Positions 1 through 5,759 of a stretch of 7,757 nucleotides of DNA are shown one piece after another (within the stretch, counting starts at the first letter, position 1; each line of letters starts with the position of its first letter). A model generated the notes under the pieces. That model made no database searches, was not told where the DNA came from, and saw nothing but the letters and a program-made list of their open reading frames with translations. The stretch is taken from the NCBI GenBank assembly GCA_002291875.1, contig DBAV01000062.1:1-7757 (forward strand), read 5' to 3'. The translations under genes were made by a program, and so were the position numbers. The DNA comes from Hyphomonadaceae bacterium UBA1001 (lineage in GTDB: Bacteria > Pseudomonadota > Alphaproteobacteria > Caulobacterales > Aquidulcibacteraceae).

Positions 1-621
1 GGCAATGACGACGACAGCCTGGACTGGGACTTTGGCTGGACGGGCAATGTCCAGAACCTTGTGATCCGCCAGTCGCGCGGCTCGGGCGATGCGGCGATCG
101 AGGCGGACAATGCCCCGTTGGTGTTCGACAGCCTGCCGCGCGCCAATCCCACTATCGCCAACATGACGATCGTCGGATCGAACAACACCGCCACGTCCGC
201 CGCGATCCTGCTGCGTCGCGGCACCGATGCGCGCATCGTCAACACGGTGGTTGCCGGACAGGCCAACTGCCTGGACATCGACGATGCCCAGACCGTGACC
301 GCCGCGCCGCGCTTTGACTCGACGCTGCTGACCTGCACCAATCCCTATCTCAACGACACCAACGTCAACGCGGCCGGCGCGGAGGCAGTGTTCGTGCTCG
401 GCACCAACAACCGCCCCGGATCGGTCGGCGCGCCACCGCCGGCGTCGACCCTGGTGCGCGGCCTGTTTCCGGGCACCAATGAGCGTGCGGCGACGGCATT
501 CGACGCCACCACGCTGGGTCCGTTCTTCCGCGCCCAGAACTATGTGGGCGCGTTCTCCGGCACCGAGGACGAGACCAATTCCTGGGCATCGGGCTGGACC
601 TTCCAGCTGTTCGCCGCCACC
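1..621 (+). repeat. Repeat copy 1 (C-terminal half-module) of the exported repeat protein
   Basis: This stretch is homologous to 1312-1953. At the start the offset is exactly 1311 bases: bases 1-35 are identical to 1312-1346, and 121-149 are identical to 1432-1460. At protein level residues 1-61 match residues 438-498 at 46 of 61 positions. Further on the offset grows to 441 and then about 445 residues through small indels, and similarity falls but is still clear at the cysteine pair and the terminal GWT motif. The copy probably extends upstream beyond the window. Confidence 0.9.
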
Positions 622-1956
622 GCAGGCTGCCCGACCGGCACCCGCGAGGATGGCTCGCTGGTCGGCCAGCGTCGCTGCGTGATCGAGGCGTCTGCCGGGG
701 CCATCGTCGGTGACCTCAGGCTGCCGCGCGGCAACATCTACCAGCTGGTGGGTGCGGTTACGGTCGGCCGGGACGTCGGAGCGGACGGCTCGCTGGCCGG
801 CGGCGCCCAGGGGCGCCTCATCATCGACGCCGGTGTGACCGTGGTTTCGGCCGGCACGCTGGATTATCTCGTGATCCAGCGCGGCTCGCAGATCGTCGCG
901 AACGGAACGGCCGATGCGCCGATCATCTTCACCTCGGTGCAGGATGTGGAGGGCACCGACACGGCGACCAGCCAGGGCCAGTGGGGCGGCATCGTCATCA
1001 ATGGCCGTGCGCCGATCAACACCTGTGCGGCGGCCGGCGCCACCGGCGGCACCGCGGGCTGCCAGGCTCAGTTCGAGGCTCTGCCGGTGTTTTATGGCGG
1101 GGCGACCCCGAACGACAATTCGGGCACGCTGCGGTTTGTCCAGGTCAAGTATCCGGGCTTCGAGGTGGCGCCCGGGCGCGAGCTGAACGGCATCACGCTG
1201 AACGGCGTCGGTTCGGCCACCACCATCGAATATGTCCAGATCCACAACTCGTCCGATGACGGCATCGAATTTTTCGGCGGCACGGCGAATGCCCGCTGGA
1301 TCGTGCTGACGGGCAATGACGACGACAGCCTGGACTGGGACTTTGGATGGACCGGCCAGATGCAGTTCGTGATCGCGCTGCAGCGTGACGGTTCGGGCGA
1401 CAACATCATCGAGGCCGACAACGCGCCTGCGGTGTTCGACAGCCTGCCGCGCGCCAATCCGGTGATCGCCAACTTCACCTTCGTGGGGTCGAACCGGGCC
1501 TCGAGCGGTGCGGGCGCTGCGAACGGCATCCTGCTGCGGCGCGGCACCGATGGCACGCTGGTGAACGGGGTCGTCCACAACCAGCCCTTCTGCCTGACCA
1601 TGGCGGACGCTGCGACCATCAATGCCGCGCCCGTCCTGCAGAGCCAGTTCTTCACCTGCGCCACCCCGCTCCGGGCCGGCTCGGGCGTGACCCTGGCGCA
1701 GATCGAGGCGATCATGAATGCCTCGGGGTCGAACAATCTGATCACCGGCGGCACGTCCAGCCTGGCGCCCGGCGGTGGCCCGTTCACCCGTCCGTTCATC
1801 AATGGCGCGAACGAGGCGGCCCGTCCGGCGGCCAGCGGCCTGACCGCCCTTGGGTCCACCCTGACCCAGGTGTCCTACATCGGCGCCGTGCGCGATACCG
1901 GTGACACCTGGTGGCGCGGATGGACCTGCGGGCTGGCCAGCGGCTCGCTCTGCTGA
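1..1956 (+). CDS. Large exported tandem-module repeat protein, beta-helix-like (5'-truncated)
   Basis: The frame is open from the first base to a TGA at 1954-1956, giving 651 visible residues. The start and any signal peptide lie upstream, outside the window. Residues 1-207 are the C-terminal half of one module, and residues 208-651 are a complete second module. Each module carries short strand-turn repeats rich in V/I/G/N, such as LDYLVIQRGSQIVANG and LRFVQVKYPGF. These suggest a right-handed parallel beta-helix. Each also has SSDDGIEFFGG or its continuation GNDDDSLDWDFGWTG (residues 1-15 and 438-452), an ILLRRGTD motif (69-76; 510-517), and a tail of the form Y(V/I)GA...W..GWT. The ten cysteines (90/112, 210/226, 342/354, 531/553, 643/651) sit in five close pairs, as expected for disulphides in an exported protein. 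No catalytic motif is recognised. The Asp clusters could bind calcium, but that is inference. I do not know a name for the family. Its position upstream of a TBDR and T2SS genes suggests a secreted cargo or surface partner. Confidence 0.86.
   Translation, partial: GNDDDSLDWDFGWTGNVQNLVIRQSRGSGDAAIEADNAPLVFDSLPRANPTIANMTIVGSNNTATSAAILLRRGTDARIVNTVVAGQANCLDIDDAQTVTAAPRFDSTLLTCTNPYLNDTNVNAAGAEAVFVLGTNNRPGSVGAPPPASTLVRGLFPGTNERAATAFDATTLGPFFRAQNYVGAFSGTEDETNSWASGWTFQLFAATAGCPTGTREDGSLVGQRRCVIEASAGAIVGDLRLPRGNIYQLVGAVTVGRDVGADGSLAGGAQGRLIIDAGVTVVSAGTLDYLVIQRGSQIVANGTADAPIIFTSVQDVEGTDTATSQGQWGGIVINGRAPINTCAAAGATGGTAGCQAQFEALPVFYGGATPNDNSGTLRFVQVKYPGFEVAPGRELNGITLNGVGSATTIEYVQIHNSSDDGIEFFGGTANARWIVLTGNDDDSLDWDFGWTGQMQFVIALQRDGSGDNIIEADNAPAVFDSLPRANPVIANFTFVGSNRASSGAGAANGILLRRGTDGTLVNGVVHNQPFCLTMADAATINAAPVLQSQFFTCATPLRAGSGVTLAQIEAIMNASGSNNLITGGTSSLAPGGGPFTRPFINGANEAARPAASGLTALGSTLTQVSYIGAVRDTGDTWWRGWTCGLASGSLC
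1312..1953 (+). repeat. Repeat copy 2 (C-terminal half-module) of the exported repeat protein
   Basis: This is the second copy of the half-module at 1-621. It has the same order of motifs: DDDSLDWD, IEADNAP, VFDSLPRANP, a (M/F)T(I/F)VGSN segment, ILLRRGTD, a cysteine pair 22 residues apart in both copies (90/112 and 531/553), and a final Trp-rich GWT segment. It differs from copy 1 in ending with two extra cysteines (643 and 651, the last residue of the protein). The region between the copies (about 622-1311) holds the N-terminal half of module 2, whose module 1 counterpart would lie upstream of the window. Confidence 0.9.
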
Positions 1957-1970
1957 TCGCCCAGGGACAC

Positions 1971-2002
1971 CGGACCCCGGCCGCACGCGTGGCCGGGGTC
2001 CG
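1971..2002 (+). terminator. Strong GC hairpin after the repeat-protein gene, possible terminator
   Basis: A perfect 12-bp stem (1971-1982 pairing with 1991-2002) encloses the 8-base loop GCACGCGT and begins 14 bases after the stop at 1956. The downstream flank AACCCCTCTCC is pyrimidine-rich but has no T run, so this is not a canonical intrinsic terminator. It could be a Rho-assisted terminator, an attenuating structure, or a 3'-end stabiliser that lets the repeat protein and TBDR accumulate at different levels from one transcript. A smaller 5-bp hairpin follows (2016-2020 with 2024-2028). Confidence 0.5.
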
Positions 2003-2075
2003 AACCCCTCTCCTTCGCCCAGAGGGCGCTGTCGCACTGACCCGCAAAGCACCGGCCCCGTTCCGGTCGACCTGC

Positions 2076-2081
2076 GAAAGG
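2076..2081 (+). promoter_or_regulatory. Ribosome binding site of the TBDR gene
   Basis: GAAAGG lies 8 bases before the ATG at 2090. It is a partial Shine-Dalgarno match at good spacing. It supports this ATG, which also gives a clean signal peptide, over any start further upstream in the same open frame (open back to about 1901, overlapping the preceding gene). A short inverted repeat, ACCGG...CCGGT (2051-2055 with 2063-2067), sits just upstream. I could not identify a convincing promoter in the gap 1957-2089. Confidence 0.55.
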
Positions 2082-2089
2082 CCACCACG

Positions 2090-4768
2090 ATGAAGACGAT
2101 CACCCGGTCCCTCAGCGGCCTGCTCCTGATGACCACGGCGCTGACCGTGCCCGCGGCCTTCGCGCAGCAGCAGCCGACCACGCCCCCGTCCAGCGAAGCG
2201 GTCCAGCCAGAGGCCATCGAGGACGAGGACGACGCGTTCGACGACGATGAACTCGAGGCCGAGGGCGAGATCGTCGTCCTGGGCCGCAACATTCCCGAAC
2301 CGCTGCGCGAGACCGCCGAAGTGGTGGCGGTCGTCACCGCCGAGGACCTAGCGCGCCAGGGTGATGATACCGCCGCGACGGCGCTGACGCGGGTGGCGGG
2401 CCTGTCGCTGGTCGGTGGCCGGTTTGTCTTCGTACGCGGGCTTGGCGACCGCTATTCCTTTGCCACCCTGAACGGCTCGCCCCTGCCCAGCCCCGAACCG
2501 CTGCGCCGTGTTGCCCCGCTCGACATCTTCCCCACCAACATCCTGGAAAACGTAGAGATCCAGAAGACCTTCTCGCCCAACCTCAGCGGCGAGTTCGGCG
2601 GCGGCACGATCGACCTGCGCACGCTGGCCACCCCGCGATCGCCCTTCCTGTCAGCGCGTGCCGGCATCGGGGGCAATACCGAGACCCACGGACGGGACGG
2701 CCTGCTGCACGATGGCGGCAACCAGGACTGGCTGGGCTATGACGATGGCCTGCGCCGCATTCCCGACGACATCCAGGCCGCCATCAACAGCGGTCGCCGG
2801 ATCAGCCCGACCTTCTTCACCCCCCTCCAACTGCAGATCATGGGCCGCTCGCTGCCCAATGCGGAGGTGCGCCTGATCCAGGAAGGCGTGGTGCCCCCCG
2901 ATGGCAGCTTCGAGATTTCCGGCGGAACCTCGACCCAGATCGGCCAGGCAGAAGTCGGCTTCATCGGTGTGATCGGCTGGGACAGCGAGTGGCGCAGCCG
3001 CCAGGCCATCCAGCAGAGCGGTGCCATCGACCAGGCGGGTCTGGTGGTGCAGTCCGATTTCGACACCGAACTGACGCGCAACGACGTCACGCTGAATGGC
3101 CTTGTTGGCCTCGGTGTCGACTGGGATGGCGGCGAGTTCAAGTGGACCAACCTCTACATCCGCAACGCCACCAAGGACACACAGGTCCGCGAGGGGTTTG
3201 CGGTCGAGGCCGGTGCCGACATCCTGGACGAGGAAACGCGCTGGATCGAACGCACCCTCTACGACACCCAGCTCGAGGGGCTGCACGAATTCGGCCCGCT
3301 CGAGCTCAGCTGGCGCGGCAGCTATGCCACATCCGAGCGCAATTCGCCGAACGAATGGTCGATCCGCTACCGCAATGTCGGCACGGCCGCACAGCCGGTC
3401 TATGTCCACTCTGCCTCTCGCGAGCAGAACCGCATCCGGTTTTCCGAGATCAGGGACGAGGTTCTGAGCGGCGGCGCGGACGTGTCCTACGTCTTTGCCC
3501 TCTCGGACGAGCGTGATGCCACGATCAGCGCCGGCGTCGCCTATTTCTCGAACACCCGCGAGAGCGAGACGCGCGATTTCCGCCTGGCGGCGGTGGCGCC
3601 CTTGCCGGATGCGGTGCAGCAGCAGCGCGTCGACTTCCTGACTGCCGACCTCAACATCAATCCGGGCCGGCTGGAGCTGATCGAGGTCACCGGCGGAGAC
3701 GGCATCGCCGCCTTTACCGGCGAGCTCGAAACCAACGCCGCCTATGTGATGGTCGACGCCGAGGTGATCCCGCTGGTGCGCGTCTCGGGCGGGGTGCGTT
3801 TCGAGGACGGCACCCAGACCGTACGCCCGCGCGCCCTGTTCCAGGGCGAGGTGGCGGGCGCGGCCGCAGCGCCCCTCGACAACCAGTACTGGCTGCCGGC
3901 GCTGACCGTGACCTGGAACTTTGCCGAGGACATGCAGCTGCGTGTGGGTGCCTCCAAGACCATCGCACGCCCGCAGTTCCGCGAGCTTGCGCCCCAGATC
4001 TTCCTCGACATCGACAATGACCGCGAGTTTTCGGGGAACCGCTTCCTCGAGGACTCCGAGATCATCAATCTCGACGCCCGCTGGGAGTACTATTTCGAGG
4101 CGAACCAGTACCTTTCGGTCGGCCTGTTCGCCAAACAGCTGACCAATCCGGTCGAAACCATCGTGCAGTCGGTCGGGTCCGGCCGGCCGCGGACCACCTT
4201 CCTCAATGCGCCCGAGGCGTTGCTGTATGGCGTCGAGATCGACGTGCGGCGCTTCTTCGACAGCCCGCTGCAGGGCGCGTGGTGGGACAGCAAGCAATGG
4301 CTGGTGGCCGCGAACTACACCTACTCCACCTCCGAGGTTCGGGTGGCGGCGGGCGACCGGGTGCGCGAGGAAAGCAATGTCGGCACGCCCGTGCCCGCCA
4401 GCCTGTTCATCCGCGACGGCTCGCAGCTGCAGGGCCAGTCCGAGCATCTCGCCAACATCCAGTTCGGCTATGAGGACGAGGAGGCACGCTCGCAGCTGAC
4501 CGCCCTCGTCACCTTTGTCGGCGAGCGGATCGGGGTGCGCGGGGTCGCTGGCCTGCCGGACGTGCGTGAGCGTCCGGGCACGCTGGTGGACCTGGTCTAT
4601 CGGCGCGGCTTCACGGTGTTCGACCGCGATTTCGGCGTCAGCCTCAGCGCCCGCAACATCCTGAACGAGGACTATGAAGAGTTCCAGGAGCTCGGCGGCG
4701 CACGGGTCGACCTGAACACCTATGACCTCGGCACCTCGTTCTCGATCGGCCTCAGCACCGACTTCTGA
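2090..4768 (+). CDS. TonB-dependent outer-membrane receptor linked to the T2SS genes
   Basis: 892 residues. The first 25 form a Sec signal peptide (positive MKTITR, hydrophobic core, cleavage expected after AFA before QQQ). An acidic low-complexity segment follows (about 42-60), then a TonB-box-like EIVVLG (60-65). The plug domain (about 70-180) contains VRGLGDRYS (115-123), LNGSPLPSPEP (127-137) and SPNLSGEFGGGTIDLRT (162-178), all typical of TBDRs. The remaining ~700 residues are an alternating amphipathic barrel ending in the aromatic residue F, the usual outer-membrane barrel signature. There is no N-terminal STN domain, so direct sigma/anti-sigma signalling is unlikely. TBDRs import large ligands using TonB-ExbBD energy. 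The ligand cannot be read from the sequence. The gene ends 12 bases before gspC, so a role connected with type II secretion is likely. Possibilities include uptake of products released by a secreted protein, or interaction with a secreted surface protein. The family call is firm; the specific role is inferred. Confidence 0.95.
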   Translation: MKTITRSLSGLLLMTTALTVPAAFAQQQPTTPPSSEAVQPEAIEDEDDAFDDDELEAEGEIVVLGRNIPEPLRETAEVVAVVTAEDLARQGDDTAATALTRVAGLSLVGGRFVFVRGLGDRYSFATLNGSPLPSPEPLRRVAPLDIFPTNILENVEIQKTFSPNLSGEFGGGTIDLRTLATPRSPFLSARAGIGGNTETHGRDGLLHDGGNQDWLGYDDGLRRIPDDIQAAINSGRRISPTFFTPLQLQIMGRSLPNAEVRLIQEGVVPPDGSFEISGGTSTQIGQAEVGFIGVIGWDSEWRSRQAIQQSGAIDQAGLVVQSDFDTELTRNDVTLNGLVGLGVDWDGGEFKWTNLYIRNATKDTQVREGFAVEAGADILDEETRWIERTLYDTQLEGLHEFGPLELSWRGSYATSERNSPNEWSIRYRNVGTAAQPVYVHSASREQNRIRFSEIRDEVLSGGADVSYVFALSDERDATISAGVAYFSNTRESETRDFRLAAVAPLPDAVQQQRVDFLTADLNINPGRLELIEVTGGDGIAAFTGELETNAAYVMVDAEVIPLVRVSGGVRFEDGTQTVRPRALFQGEVAGAAAAPLDNQYWLPALTVTWNFAEDMQLRVGASKTIARPQFRELAPQIFLDIDNDREFSGNRFLEDSEIINLDARWEYYFEANQYLSVGLFAKQLTNPVETIVQSVGSGRPRTTFLNAPEALLYGVEIDVRRFFDSPLQGAWWDSKQWLVAANYTYSTSEVRVAAGDRVREESNVGTPVPASLFIRDGSQLQGQSEHLANIQFGYEDEEARSQLTALVTFVGERIGVRGVAGLPDVRERPGTLVDLVYRRGFTVFDRDFGVSLSARNILNEDYEEFQELGGARVDLNTYDLGTSFSIGLSTDF

Positions 4769-4772
4769 GGGG
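4767..4772 (+). promoter_or_regulatory. Ribosome binding site of gspC, overlapping the TBDR stop
   Basis: GAGGGG lies 8 bases before the ATG at 4781 and overlaps the last two bases of the TBDR stop codon (4766-4768). Ribosomes finishing the TBDR therefore terminate on the gspC Shine-Dalgarno, which favours translational coupling and indicates one operon. It also fixes the gspC start. Confidence 0.75.
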
Positions 4773-4780
4773 TTCCTGAC

Positions 4781-5698
4781 ATGACACAAGGCGGCCGCAC
4801 CCTCTTTGGGCTTCTCCAGCGCCAGATCGCGGGGTCACCCGTGGGACGGCTGACGTCCGGCTCGGTGCTGCCAATGCTCGAGGCCGTACTGGTCGGGGCG
4901 GTCGCCTTTGGCGTGGTGCAGTACACCTGGGCGCTTCTCACCCCGCCATCGCTGGCGGCGGCCTCGTCAGCGCCCCAGTCGCTGGCGGGCCTCAGCGCTT
5001 CGGGGGCCGCCCGGCTGACCAGTGTCACCCGGACCCCCTTCACCCCCAATGCGCGGTTCTCCGAGCCTGCGCTGACGGTGAGCCTCGAGGGGGCGGCACC
5101 CGTGATGGGCACGGCTCCCGCCGCGCTCGCCTCCTTGCGGCTGGCCGGCGTGCGGACCGGCGCGCGGCCCTCGCAGGGCAGCGCCTATATCGGGGTGGGC
5201 GATGCGGCCCAGCGGGTGGTCATCGTCGGCGACAGCCCGGTCGAAGGGGTGACACTGACCGCCGTGCATGGCGATCATGTCATCGTGCGCCATGCCGGCG
5301 GCTCCAGCCGCCTGTCCCTGCCGCGCGCAGGCGCGTCCGCCCCGGCGCCGCAGCCGACCGGGCCCGAAACCACGTTTTCGCTTGGCGCAGCGGGCGTGCA
5401 GCCAACTTCGACCCCGGTTGCGGGATCAGCACAATTGCCTGCCATCCTGGTGGAACAGCTGGGCCTTTCGCCGGTCCTGCGCACCGGCCAGCCGGTCGCC
5501 TGGCAGGTATCGTCCAACACGCTGCCAGCGCCACTGGTCGAAGCGGGCCTTGCACCCGGCGACATCGTCACTCTGGTCAATGACCGCGCGGTGCCGGACC
5601 TTGATGGCCTGCTGACGAACCTGCGCGCCGCGGGGGGCGCTCGCCTGACCGTCGAGCGCGATGGTGAGGCTCGGACCATCACGCTGCCGCTGCTCTAG
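4781..5698 (+). CDS. gspC: Type II secretion system protein GspC (inner-membrane, PDZ type)
   Basis: 305 residues with the full GspC layout. A short, positively charged cytoplasmic N-terminus (1-28) is followed by one transmembrane helix (about 30-53, ending QYTWALL). A periplasmic linker leads to a homology region (HR) domain (about 115-182), with LASLRLAGVR, AYIGVGD, VVIVGDSPVEGVTLTAVHGD and a final strand pair. A Pro/Ala/Thr-rich linker (183-218) leads to a C-terminal PDZ domain (about 222-303) with the hallmark APLVEAGLAPGDIVTLVND and a closing GEARTITLPLL. In the T2SS, GspC is part of the inner-membrane platform. Its HR domain contacts the N0 domain of the secretin GspD, and the PDZ domain contributes to substrate selection. 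The next gene is gspD, the usual order. Translation is probably coupled to the upstream TBDR. Nothing appears broken. Length is ordinary for the family. Trypsin-like/HtrA PDZ proteins were considered, but there is no protease domain. Confidence 0.93.
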   Translation: MTQGGRTLFGLLQRQIAGSPVGRLTSGSVLPMLEAVLVGAVAFGVVQYTWALLTPPSLAAASSAPQSLAGLSASGAARLTSVTRTPFTPNARFSEPALTVSLEGAAPVMGTAPAALASLRLAGVRTGARPSQGSAYIGVGDAAQRVVIVGDSPVEGVTLTAVHGDHVIVRHAGGSSRLSLPRAGASAPAPQPTGPETTFSLGAAGVQPTSTPVAGSAQLPAILVEQLGLSPVLRTGQPVAWQVSSNTLPAPLVEAGLAPGDIVTLVNDRAVPDLDGLLTNLRAAGGARLTVERDGEARTITLPLL

Positions 5699-5759
5699 GT
5701 CGCCCGACAGGCGAACGCTGTCACGGGAACGTCATCGGCCTGTTGCAAACGTGACCGGC

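Noticed and set aside
1092..1859. A 255-codon minus-strand open frame opposite the repeat protein
   Set aside because: The plus-strand frame shows conserved repeated motifs and paired cysteines. The minus-strand translation has no such structure.
1901..2089. Upstream extension of the TBDR frame, overlapping the end of the repeat-protein gene
   Set aside because: The extension would place 63 Pro/Arg-rich residues before a perfect signal peptide and would read through the hairpin. The ATG at 2090 has a ribosome binding site and starts the signal peptide.
2651..4789. A 712-codon open frame on the minus strand opposite the TBDR
   Set aside because: It lies wholly opposite a receptor with clear plug motifs, signal peptide and barrel end. 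Its translation is low-complexity, rich in A, G, R and V with no recognisable domain, as expected for the mirrored frame of GC-rich codons.
5700..5714. Short hairpin right after the gspC stop as a terminator
   Set aside because: The stem is only 5 bp with no T run, and gspC and gspD are normally co-transcribed, so a terminator here is not supported.
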